From Xanthobacteraceae bacterium (GTDB lineage: Bacteria > Pseudomonadota > Alphaproteobacteria > Rhizobiales > Xanthobacteraceae): a DNA stretch of 47,380 bases. A program made the translations under genes and the position numbers. The DNA is taken from contig JANINJ010000034.1 in NCBI GenBank assembly GCA_024508855.1, positions 1-47,380 of the forward strand, given 5' to 3'. Within the stretch, counting starts at the first letter, position 1, and each line of letters starts with the position of its first letter. Shown here one piece after another: positions 37,342 to 44,943 of this stretch. A model generated the notes under the pieces. It did no database searches and was not told the DNA's origin. It saw only the letters and a program-made list of their open reading frames with translations.

Positions 37342-39357
37342 TCAGCTCGGGACTGCCACGGCGTACGTCGGGTGGACGGATGTGAGGCTGCGCCTCGAGG
37401 CGGCCAGCGCCAGGCCGGTGCTGGCGACGAGCTCGGGGGCCCGCGGGGTCGTAGGAACGGTCATGACGGTCACAGCGCCGTCGGCCCGGATGTCGGTGGA
37501 CTTGGTGGCCCACGGGACGGCCCAGCCCTCGTAGGTGAGGTTCCAGATGCCGCCGGTGATGTCGGACGCCTTGCCGATGTCGACGTAGTCCTTGCGCCAC
37601 GTGTCGGTGCCGGCGACCTGGCCGTTGCCGAGGTAGGTCACGACGTGGCCGTAGATCGCGGCCGCGCCGCTCGAGGCGGTGTAGTAGAGCCACGCACCGA
37701 CCGGCGGGGCGTGGCCGTCGACGCTGTTGGCGTCGTGGAAGACGCCTTGGGAGCGGAAGGTGTTCATCGCCGTCTTCGCGCTCTCGTAGCCCGAGTTGGG
37801 GCGACCGGCGAGCTGCGCCACGAAGTTCTGGCACCGCTTGTACCAACCGCCGCCGCCCTCAGCGAACTTCTTCGCCCGGGCGATGAGCTGGTCAGCGGTG
37901 TAGGGCCCGACGTGGTCGGCCACGGTGTTCACCGTGAACCCAGCCCCGCCGCTGTCGGTCGACCCGACGGTGGCCGTGCTGTCGCAGTAGACCGGAACCT
38001 CGACGTTCGGAAGACCGCCACCAGTGGCGGTCAGGGCGAGGTCGACGATCAGCGCGTTGTGGTCGCTCGGGATATTCATCGTGCGCTGGCCCAGCATTGC
38101 TGAGCTGGTCGGGGCGAACACGTAGTCGATGACCGCGCCGCTGTGGTGGGTGCCGATCGGGCCGGCGGTGTCGAAGCTCGCCTGCAGGCCGACGGCCGCG
38201 AGCTGCTTGCGCGGCCCCCACGGGTCGTTGCGCTTGTACTCGGAGTTGAAGTCACCGCCGATGAGCACCGGACCGGCCGTCGAGAGCTGCGTGACCAGAC
38301 CGGCCAGGCGCTGCATCGCGGCCAGTGACAGGCCCTCACGGACCTCCTGGTTGCCGGCGTATCGAGGGTCGATCATGTGGTGCACCGCGACCACGTTGAC
38401 CTGAGCACCAGATCCGTCGGCGGCGCGCAGCGTGACCCACGTGGCCGAGCGGCCTGCGTCCCATTTCTGCGGCCCTTTGGCGAGCAACAGCAGGCGACCA
38501 GCGGCGACCTTCGTCCACCGGTCAGCGCGCCACGCGACCGCCGTGGACCGCTCCTGGGTGTTGCCCTTGTTGATCCGGAACGCCTGGTAGCCCTTGATGG
38601 TCAGAGCCTCGGAGTTGAGGCCCATCGTCTCGGACAGGGCGACGAAATCGACGCCGCTCTCCTGCACCTTGGCGATCGCGGCCGCGTTCCCCTTGACGTT
38701 GGCCGCAGCCATGCGCACCGAGGGGAGAGAGGCAGCGCGACCAGATGCTGCAGCGTTCACGAGAGGGCGGCTCTGCGTCTGCTTCTTGCCCTTCTTGGAC
38801 CCGGGGCTCTTGGTCAGGTGGGCGAGCAGGACGCCAGCGTCGTCCCAGAACTGCTGGTACACGTTCGGGTCCCGGTTGCGCTGCACTGCATGTGCGGCCA
38901 GGGTCGGGAGCATCTTCTCCCAGCCCTGTACCTTCAGCAGGCGGTCGTAGAACGTGTTGGTCGCGTAGACGGGGTCCATGACCTGCTCGAGCGTTCCCCA
39001 GCCGTACTTCGGGGTCTGCTGGAACAGCCCCCACGCGGTCTCGGGGTCGCTGGCGTCCATGCCGATCTGCTTCTTCGGGATCAGACCGGACTCGTCGATC
39101 GCCGTCATCAGGGCGATCTGCACTCCCCGTGGCGGGATGTTTCGCTGCGTCCCGACGGAGACGATGATCGTGGCGTTCTTGATCTGCTCGGCGCTGTAGT
39201 CGCCCCATGCCTTCGCGTCTCCTGCGACGACCTGCAGCGGTGAGCCGCCGACCGGCGAGCACGGGTCTGCGGCCGCGCTGCCGCCCATCATCGGGATCAC
39301 CACGAGCATCAAGATCGCGAGCGGGAGCACGGCGATGCCGACGAAGAGGCCCTTCAC
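37342..39357 (-). CDS. Exported transglycosylase-EEP nuclease-CHAP fusion protein
   Basis: A 671-residue protein starting at a GTG that overlaps the previous stop (GTGA). A membrane/signal segment (GLFVGIAVLPLAILMLVVIP) is followed by three domains. A transglycosylase-like domain (~45-170) has TAIDESGLIP with Glu near 85 and ETAWGLFQQTP. An endonuclease/exonuclease/phosphatase domain (~212-435) keeps the family residues: ANVKG (Asn), LSETMG (Glu), VHHMID (His), LIGGDFNSE (Asp, Asn, ~365) and SDHNALIVDL (~430). A CHAP/NlpC-like amidase domain (~490-600) has CQNFVAQLAG (Cys ~503) and IYGHVVTYLG (His ~570). The first and last would open peptidoglycan for the channel; the role of the middle domain is unknown. 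Confidence 0.82.
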   Translation of the reverse strand: MKGLFVGIAVLPLAILMLVVIPMMGGSAAADPCSPVGGSPLQVVAGDAKAWGDYSAEQIKNATIIVSVGTQRNIPPRGVQIALMTAIDESGLIPKKQIGMDASDPETAWGLFQQTPKYGWGTLEQVMDPVYATNTFYDRLLKVQGWEKMLPTLAAHAVQRNRDPNVYQQFWDDAGVLLAHLTKSPGSKKGKKQTQSRPLVNAAASGRAASLPSVRMAAANVKGNAAAIAKVQESGVDFVALSETMGLNSEALTIKGYQAFRINKGNTQERSTAVAWRADRWTKVAAGRLLLLAKGPQKWDAGRSATWVTLRAADGSGAQVNVVAVHHMIDPRYAGNQEVREGLSLAAMQRLAGLVTQLSTAGPVLIGGDFNSEYKRNDPWGPRKQLAAVGLQASFDTAGPIGTHHSGAVIDYVFAPTSSAMLGQRTMNIPSDHNALIVDLALTATGGGLPNVEVPVYCDSTATVGSTDSGGAGFTVNTVADHVGPYTADQLIARAKKFAEGGGGWYKRCQNFVAQLAGRPNSGYESAKTAMNTFRSQGVFHDANSVDGHAPPVGAWLYYTASSGAAAIYGHVVTYLGNGQVAGTDTWRKDYVDIGKASDITGGIWNLTYEGWAVPWATKSTDIRADGAVTVMTVPTTPRAPELVASTGLALAASRRSLTSVHPTYAVAVPS

Positions 39358-40967
39358 TGCCCGGACCTGTCCCGAGCAGGGGTGAGCGCGTACAGCCACG
39401 CCTCGGTGGTGCCGCCGCCGGTGATCAGGTAGGCCGAGGAGCCGTGCACCGCCTGGGGTGCGGTGACCTGGATCGAGGACGGCTCAGGGTCCGAGTGGCC
39501 GCCAAGGCCAGCAGGGCCGGCCGAGAGGACCTCGGTCGGGCCGACGCCGAACGCGATGTCGTCGCCGACGGAGACGGTTGACCACTCCCCCAGCTCGATG
39601 GTCTTGCCGTTGCGCAGGTCGACGAGGGTGGAGCCATAGACGCCCCAGCGGCCCGAGGGACCGGTCGTCAGTGGCAGCTGTACGCCGAACGCGCCGGACG
39701 TGCTGCTCGAGGTCGTGAGGGTGCTCGCCCACGTCCGGTCCCAGGATCCATCCATGTCGTCGGGGACGGCGTAGCCAGCGAGCTGCGCGCCGGTGCTGGC
39801 TGTCGACGCCGTGGCGTACGCGAGCACCAGCCGCTGGCCGGTCCAGGCAGCGACGCTCACCGTCCCCGGACCGCCCGGCGAGATCGGGCGGCCCTCGCCC
39901 GAGAGCTTGTCGGAAACCGAGGCGTAGACGCGGTCATGAGTGACGGCGATGAGCGAGCCGCCCGGACCCGGGGCGACCGGGAGTGCGCCGGCGGGCATGA
40001 TCCGGGACTTCAGATCGCCGTCGACGATGATCTGCGCAGTGTTGGCCCGGCCGATCACCACCGGTCCGGTCACAGTGATTCGCACCTGGGACGCGGCGGT
40101 CTGGTCGAGTTTCCACTCCCCCAGCTCGCGACCAGTCGAGGGCGAGAGCGTGACGAGCTTCGATGAGGTGGCGGCCGCCAGGACCGTCTCGCCGTCGACC
40201 TTCGTCAGCGCCGGGCCAGCGGTGAGCGGGCCGTCGAGGTCAACCGACCACTGCTTCATGCCGTCGACCGCGGCATACGCGGTGATGTGGTCCGAGGACC
40301 CGGTCGCGGCGTAGACCCGCCGCTCGTCCGCGGCCACCCCGCCGGTCGTCGTACCGGACGCGGTCCCGGTCTTCACAGCCCACGTCGCGACCGGTGCGTA
40401 GCCCTGCGGGGCGACGACAGGCAGCTGGCGGGCCTCCGGCGCCTTCGGCGGCGCCGAGGTCTCGCCGCCACGGAAGAAGAGGATCCAGGCGAAGAACGCG
40501 ATCATCAGGATCGGGAACCCCAAGATCACCAGCAGGATCGGGTGAAACCGGAACTTGGCGGCATCCTCCGCGTCGGGCGTGGCGATCGCGGCCTTCGTGC
40601 TCTTGCCCCGCTTGCTGGTCGAGCTCGAGGAGCTGGTCCCGGCCGGGGCATCGGTGAGGTCGAAGACCTCTCCCGCGGCCGTGACGACCGTCTGGAAGAC
40701 GTCGGCACCCGAGCGGACCTGGACCCTGATCGCCTTGACGTCTCCGAGCCGCCGAGCAGCGCTGCGGGCCGCCGTCGTGACGATCGCGGCCCGCACCGGC
40801 TCCACGTCGAGGTCGCTGGCGACAACCTCGTCGTCGACCAGGCCGACGTACTCGCCGTTGTCCGTGTCGCGGATCTCGGCGCGCAGCATCGGGTACATCG
40901 GGACCGACGACGGCTCGAAACCGCCGTCGGATCCCTCTGCCACCGTCAGGCTCCTCGCCTTCGACAC
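39354..40967 (-). CDS. Membrane-anchored beta-propeller protein
   Basis: A 537-residue protein from a GTG behind GGAGGGAGAG. An N-terminal cytoplasmic domain (~25-110, AEIRDTDNGEYVGLVDDEVV ... VFQTVVTAAGEVFDL) leads to one membrane segment (FHPILLVILGFPILMIAFFAWILFF) and a ~350-residue outer domain of repeated beta pattern (RVYAATGSSDHITAYAAVDGMKQWSVDLDG), like a PQQ/WD-type propeller. Such proteins may act as scaffolds or contact sites on the cell surface. The N-terminal domain resembles that of the protein at 42850-43812. Confidence 0.7.
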   Translation of the reverse strand: MSKARSLTVAEGSDGGFEPSSVPMYPMLRAEIRDTDNGEYVGLVDDEVVASDLDVEPVRAAIVTTAARSAARRLGDVKAIRVQVRSGADVFQTVVTAAGEVFDLTDAPAGTSSSSSTSKRGKSTKAAIATPDAEDAAKFRFHPILLVILGFPILMIAFFAWILFFRGGETSAPPKAPEARQLPVVAPQGYAPVATWAVKTGTASGTTTGGVAADERRVYAATGSSDHITAYAAVDGMKQWSVDLDGPLTAGPALTKVDGETVLAAATSSKLVTLSPSTGRELGEWKLDQTAASQVRITVTGPVVIGRANTAQIIVDGDLKSRIMPAGALPVAPGPGGSLIAVTHDRVYASVSDKLSGEGRPISPGGPGTVSVAAWTGQRLVLAYATASTASTGAQLAGYAVPDDMDGSWDRTWASTLTTSSSTSGAFGVQLPLTTGPSGRWGVYGSTLVDLRNGKTIELGEWSTVSVGDDIAFGVGPTEVLSAGPAGLGGHSDPEPSSIQVTAPQAVHGSSAYLITGGGTTEAWLYALTPARDRSGQ

Positions 40968-41020
40968 GTTGCTCTCCCTCCCCTTGTCAGCGCCACGGCG
41001 CCGAGCAGTGCTCGCCCGAC

Positions 41021-42766
41021 TCAGCCGCCAAACGAGAGGATCTGGAACGCTCCGCCGCAGGCGCCGGCGGGGTCGTTAGACGCGTCGCCGTTGACGGTGA
41101 CGCCCCAGCGGTACCAGCCGGCGTTGCTGCTCGCGACGCTCGTGGTCGCGATGTTGTAGCGACCGTTGCCGGTCACGTACCCGTCGTACTGCTTGCGCTT
41201 CTTCGCCTCGCCGGCGTCGCAGGACGACTGGCTCTTCGAGTCGAACGGCCCCCACAAGGTGGCGTGCCAGTAGCGGCCACCGCTGCCGTAGCCGCCGTTG
41301 TAGTCGAACCAACTGGTGAAGTTCGACCCGGCGACCTGGTTCTGGGTGTCGGCGCTGGGGAAGAGGCCGGTGATCGCCGCCTGAGCGCCGTAGAGGTACA
41401 GCGGCGAGCTGCAGGCCGACGCCGCGGTGTTCTCGTCGTCGCCCGGTGCGTACACGGCGATCCGGTAGTAGCCGGCCACGCCGGGCATCCACCCGCTGGT
41501 GTCGACCGTCGCGTTGCCCTGGAACGTGCGGTAGTCGGTCGCGATCGGCTGGGTTCCGCACGACGAGCCTGCAGCGCTGCCGAACGGGCCGTATAGCTTC
41601 ACCGACGCGGTCTTGATGTGGCTCCCGACGCTGTTGCCGTAGGTGAAGTTCGCGGGGATCCCACCCGGGATCCGCGCGTCAGCGACCGCAACGGACAGCG
41701 TCGGGCGCTGCTTGGTCGTGATCGTCACGCTCGTGCTGAGCGTCTGCTTCCGGGCCGCAGCGACGATCCGCGACGCCTTCTTCCGCTTCGCGTTGCGCAC
41801 GTACAGGGTGTCGGCCTCGAGGCCGGGGGCGGTGACGGTGCCGTTGGTCGTTCCCGCCATCGTGGTGAACGTCCAGGTCGCGATGCCCTCGGAGTTCGTC
41901 ACCGCGTCGATCGTGCCGAGCGTCGGGAGAGTCAGCTGCACCGTCCGGTTGGGCGCCGCGTGCCCGGTTCGGGTCTTGACCGTCGCAGTCACAGTGACCC
42001 GCTCCCCCACCGCGACGTCGGACGCGGCCGCGGTCAGGCTGTAGGGACCCGACTGCGCCTTGGCCTCGGCGACGAGGGCCGCGGCCCGGTTCTTGATGAA
42101 CTTCCGCACGCCCTTCTTTGCACGCGACAGCTTGAGCCGCTTCGCGGTCGCTCGCCCGTCGACCGCCCACTTGCCGCCACAGAGGCGGTCGCCGGTCGCC
42201 ACGTCGACTGCTGCAGCCTCGCGGGAGTTCGCCCCGGCGTCCCCGTGGCGCGAGAGGATGAACGCCGCCTCACGGGCAGCCTCGGCTCCCCACGAGCAGC
42301 GGCGCTTCTTCTTTGCCGAGGCGAGCAGCTGGCCCTCCGCCTTAAACCGGCGCGGGTTGGCCCCGGCTCGCAGGTCGACGCGGTAGTACTTGCCCTTGGT
42401 GTCGGACAGGGTGCCGAGCAGGCCGCACCAGGCGGCTCCACAGTTCTTGGGCATCGGGTAGCCGGCGTAGCCGCACAGCTTCATCCACTTGTAGCCGGTC
42501 GCGCACCCGGCGGCGCGATCCGTGGTCCGGGCGGCAACGCCGTCGGGGTCGGTTGCACCGTCGGCCGACACCGGCGCCGGACTGACCTTCGGGTCCGGCT
42601 CAGTCTGCGACACCACGACACCCGGGTCTGCCTCTGTGCGCGAGGCGTCAGCAGAGGCCGGCCCCGTCGGGACCGCCGCCGCGAGGGCGGCCGGGAGGAC
42701 GAGGGCCAGCGCGACCGCCGCCAGGCGAGCGTGCCACCGCTCGCGGTGGTCTGAGTGAGTGGACAT
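41021..42766 (-). CDS. Secreted Ig-like surface protein of the transfer region
   Basis: A 581-residue precursor; the ATG at 42766 gives a clean signal peptide (RWHARLAAVALALVLPAALAAAVPTGPASA). The mature protein has a Cys-rich N-terminal region (CATGYKWMKLCGYAGYPMPKNCGAAWCG), an Ig-like/Big-type repeat (VAVGERVTVTATVKTRTGHAAPNRTVQLTLP) and two similar C-terminal beta domains with paired Cys. There is no sortase motif or lipobox. It may be a secreted adhesin or mating-pair factor. A leader-like CATCGCAAAGCA lies 36 bp upstream (42803-42814, minus strand). Confidence 0.7.
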   Translation of the reverse strand: MSTHSDHRERWHARLAAVALALVLPAALAAAVPTGPASADASRTEADPGVVVSQTEPDPKVSPAPVSADGATDPDGVAARTTDRAAGCATGYKWMKLCGYAGYPMPKNCGAAWCGLLGTLSDTKGKYYRVDLRAGANPRRFKAEGQLLASAKKKRRCSWGAEAAREAAFILSRHGDAGANSREAAAVDVATGDRLCGGKWAVDGRATAKRLKLSRAKKGVRKFIKNRAAALVAEAKAQSGPYSLTAAASDVAVGERVTVTATVKTRTGHAAPNRTVQLTLPTLGTIDAVTNSEGIATWTFTTMAGTTNGTVTAPGLEADTLYVRNAKRKKASRIVAAARKQTLSTSVTITTKQRPTLSVAVADARIPGGIPANFTYGNSVGSHIKTASVKLYGPFGSAAGSSCGTQPIATDYRTFQGNATVDTSGWMPGVAGYYRIAVYAPGDDENTAASACSSPLYLYGAQAAITGLFPSADTQNQVAGSNFTSWFDYNGGYGSGGRYWHATLWGPFDSKSQSSCDAGEAKKRKQYDGYVTGNGRYNIATTSVASSNAGWYRWGVTVNGDASNDPAGACGGAFQILSFGG

Positions 42767-42802
42767 TCCCGAGATCCCTTCGTCGTGCTGCCTGGAGCAA
42801 AG

Positions 42803-42814
42803 TGCTTTGCGATG
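42803..42814 (-). promoter_or_regulatory. Degenerate copy of the conserved leader motif
   Basis: CATCGCAAAGCA on the minus strand differs at one base from the CATCACAAAGCA leader found after the three iteron-type promoters, and it lies at a similar distance (36 bp) from the ATG at 42766. The 9-mer repeats are absent here, so any control by this motif would be separate from iteron binding. Confidence 0.35.
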
Positions 42815-42849
42815 AACGTGTGTGAGGCCCGGGGGCCGGGGGCGACGCG

Positions 42850-43812
42850 TCATCCGAGACCGCCGTCCACCCCGCCCGGGCCGGGCTTGCTGCCCTTCGA
42901 CCCGCCGGACGAGCCTCCCGAGGAACCTCCGGATCCGGTCGATCCGTTCGACGAGCCGCTGCTTCCCGAACTGCTGGCCGGGGGCGGTGCTGCGGTGACC
43001 TTCGCCGTTCCGGTGACGTCGTCGATGTCGGGCACCTGGACTGTCCAGGTCAGCTGACCGGCCGGGAGTTCGGTGACCGTGACGACGGTTGCCTTCGCCT
43101 CGAGCACGACCAGCCGACGGACTGGCTTCGCTCGCCCGGGCACCGTCACCAGCACCAGAGCCTGCGCCGGTCGGACAGTCGCAACGATCCGGAACCGGAT
43201 CTGCTCGACTCCACCGGTCGCGGACACCCTCACCTTGCGGACCACAGCGGGCGCGGTGGTCGCCGACTCGGTCGGTCCGGTCGGCTCGGTCTCCTCCGTC
43301 GACGAGGGCTGCGAGGAGGAGGGAGTAGAGCGGGGCTCGTTGGCCGCACCACTCTCGTTGCTCAGCATCAGACTGACGCCCGTCACGGCCAGGAGAAGCA
43401 CGACCGCGGCAGCGACCAACATCGGCACCTTCAGCGACGCCCGTCGCCGTCGGGCCGGCCGGGCAGGCCGCTGGTCGACCTCCGAAGGGACCTCGGTCGC
43501 CGCGAGTTCGGATGGCGTCTCGACTGCCTCGACCTCATCTGCCGGGGCAGCGACCGGCAGAGCGACGGGCACGGGGTACACCGACCCGTCAGCATCGAGA
43601 ACAAACTCGGCCGGAGCCTCGCCCTCCTCCTCCATGCGCACGTGGACCCGACCACCAGCGTCCTGAGCCGCGGTGAGAAGCAGATTCATGACGGCGATGT
43701 CGAGCTCGTCGCGAGAGGCAGCCGTGCAGCTGCTGGCGTGACCGAGCGCCGACACGACCGCCCGGTGCTCACGCACCTTGGCGATCGCCAACGGCAGATC
43801 CCGAGAAATCAC
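42850..43812 (-). CDS. Single-pass membrane protein, first gene of the transfer region
   Basis: A 320-residue protein from GTG 43812, behind GGAGG. A cytoplasmic N-terminal domain (~1-85, SRDELDIAVMNLLLTAAQDAGG ... FVLDADGSVYPV) and a charged linker lead to one membrane segment (VPMLVAAAVVLLLAVTGVSLML) and an outer part with a beta domain (VRKVRVSATGGVEQIRFRIVATV) and a Gly/Ser-rich tail. It heads the minus-strand transfer transcript, divergent from the winged-helix regulator gene at 44097. Confidence 0.7.
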   Translation of the reverse strand: MISRDLPLAIAKVREHRAVVSALGHASSCTAASRDELDIAVMNLLLTAAQDAGGRVHVRMEEEGEAPAEFVLDADGSVYPVPVALPVAAPADEVEAVETPSELAATEVPSEVDQRPARPARRRRASLKVPMLVAAAVVLLLAVTGVSLMLSNESGAANEPRSTPSSSQPSSTEETEPTGPTESATTAPAVVRKVRVSATGGVEQIRFRIVATVRPAQALVLVTVPGRAKPVRRLVVLEAKATVVTVTELPAGQLTWTVQVPDIDDVTGTAKVTAAPPPASSSGSSGSSNGSTGSGGSSGGSSGGSKGSKPGPGGVDGGLG

Positions 43813-43906
43813 TCCAACCCTCCAGCCCGAGAACAAACGCGCTCAACCCCCGAGTGGGCCGAGCCAGCCGAACCTAACCGAACGGCCGGACAGATTCCGC
43901 GTCTTT

Positions 43907-43928
43907 GTCGAGTCTTTGCTGACTCGAC
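43907..43928. promoter_or_regulatory. Inverted repeat in the divergent transfer/regulator promoter region
   Basis: GTCGAGTC (43907-43914) and GACTCGAC (43921-43928) are perfect 8-bp arms around TTTGCT. The element lies 95 bp upstream of the first transfer gene (start 43812) and 169 bp from the regulator start, suggesting an operator or RNA hairpin for the transfer message. Otherwise 43813-44026 shows no gene. Confidence 0.5.
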
Positions 43929-44026
43929 CGACCGTCATCTGCCGCTCCGTTCCTGCCCCTTCGTGCGGGCGATCAACCCGAGGCCAATCCAGCGCCTACG
44001 AGGTCTGGCACTCACGCTACCCGGAA

Positions 44027-44045
44027 CATTGCATCGAATGCAATG
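44027..44045. promoter_or_regulatory. Palindromic operator at the winged-helix regulator gene
   Basis: CATTGCAT-CGA-ATGCAATG has perfect 8-bp arms. It covers the ATG at 44043, which argues that translation begins downstream at GTG 44097 and that the palindrome is an operator, probably for autoregulation by the adjacent winged-helix protein. Confidence 0.6.
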
Positions 44046-44096
44046 ATCGGGTTACCGTCATACCCAGACGAACTGCGACTCGGGCAGGATGGGCGC

Positions 44097-44462
44097 GTGC
44101 CGAGCCGCTCCCATGTCCCCGTGCCCGAGGAAGTGCGGGTAGTTGTGGAAGTCATCGGCGGCAACCGAGTCAACATCGCGATCCTGCGTCTCGCGGCGAT
44201 CAAGCCGCGCACAGCAGCCGAGCTGGCGGCCGAGCTCGGCACCAATCACGCGACCGTGTACCGCAAGCTCACCGCGCTCGAAGAGGCCGGACTCATCGGC
44301 GCCGACCGGCCCATCGGTCAACGCGTCGGCGTCACGGTGCACTGGTCGACCAACAAGGACCAGGTCGACCGCATCTTCCGCAGCGCCCGCGCCTTCGCGC
44401 TCGGCGAGCCGGACGAAGCAACGAAGGCCAAAGCCCTCGGACGCTCAGACGGCTCCCAGTAG
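44097..44462 (+). CDS. Winged-helix (ArsR/MarR-like) transcriptional regulator
   Basis: A 121-residue regulator. The core VIGGNRVNIAILRLAAIKPRTAAELAAELGTNHATVYRKLTALEEAGLI is a textbook winged helix-turn-helix (recognition helix NHATVYRKLTALE), followed by a beta wing (GVTVHWSTNKDQ). The start is set at GTG 44097 because the upstream in-frame ATG at 44043 is inside a palindrome. It is divergent from the entire transfer region, so it is the best candidate for its local regulator. There are no Cys metal ligands, so a metal-sensing role is unlikely. Confidence 0.82.
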   Translation: MPSRSHVPVPEEVRVVVEVIGGNRVNIAILRLAAIKPRTAAELAAELGTNHATVYRKLTALEEAGLIGADRPIGQRVGVTVHWSTNKDQVDRIFRSARAFALGEPDEATKAKALGRSDGSQ

Positions 44463-44514
44463 AGCCGAGGGCTCCCTCCTCCGCTCCGACACGCCCAAAG
44501 ACCTCGCAAATCCG

Positions 44515-44535
44515 CGGCTGTAACAGTTACAGCCG
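44515..44535. promoter_or_regulatory. 21-bp palindromic operator at the ribbon-helix-helix gene
   Basis: CGGCTGTAAC-A-GTTACAGCCG is a perfect palindrome with 10-bp arms. It ends five bases before the ATG at 44541, so a bound protein would block transcription or translation start. Autoregulation by the small ribbon-helix-helix protein is likely. Confidence 0.7.
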
Positions 44536-44540
44536 ACAGG

Positions 44541-44756
44541 ATGGGTCGCATGGCCCAGCCTCATCGTGGAAATCGCGTCCTTCTCGGGACCCGTGTGCCG
44601 CCTGACATGGGCGCCACCGTCAAGGCGGAGGCGAAGCGCAAGGGCTTCGCCTCGGTCAACGACTACCTGCTGTGCCTCGTGGCCCAGGACGTCGACTACC
44701 CCATCGAAGACCCACGCAACAGCCACGCTCACCCGGAGCTGCCGCTGACCGGCTGA
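44541..44756 (+). CDS. Small ribbon-helix-helix (Arc/CopG-like) DNA-binding protein
   Basis: A 71-residue protein (68 if it starts at ATG 44550, which has AGGA eight bases upstream). RVLLGTRVPPDMGATVKAEAKRKGFASVNDYLLCLVAQDV has the strand-helix-helix pattern of Arc/CopG/MetJ-type regulators. Just before the Rep/primase gene, it is well placed to be a copy-number regulator like CopG, or a regulator of transfer. No toxin gene is adjacent, so an antitoxin role is less likely. Confidence 0.72.
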   Translation: MGRMAQPHRGNRVLLGTRVPPDMGATVKAEAKRKGFASVNDYLLCLVAQDVDYPIEDPRNSHAHPELPLTG

Positions 44757-44783
44757 TGATCGGGGCAGTGCCCCGAAATGCGA

Positions 44784-44809
44784 AAGGCGACCGTTGGCCC
44801 GGTCGCCTT
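44784..44809 (+). terminator. Hairpin terminator before the Rep/primase gene
   Basis: AAGGCGACCG (44784-44793) and its complement (44800-44809) form a 10-bp stem with a TTGGCC loop, 28 bp after the preceding stop. A smaller CGGGGC/GCCCCG hairpin lies just upstream (44761-44775), and AATGCT-CAT-AGCATT (44884-44898) downstream may be an operator of the Rep gene. Confidence 0.7.
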
Positions 44810-44943
44810 CGCTGAAGCTCTGAAACCCTTCGAACTTCCCTGGCAGGAGTTGGTTGAGGTGGCTTCGTGCTACCCACTCTAGCAATGCTCATAGCATTTC
44901 GTCGCCCCCTCGCGGCCGTGTCGCGAGGCGACGGAGCTGCCTC

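Noticed and set aside
41021-42766. Thioester (TED-type) adhesin domain in the secreted surface protein
   Set aside because: The Cys-rich N-terminal block (CGAAWCG) was suggestive, but I cannot identify the required Cys-Gln pairing, so only a general surface role is reported.
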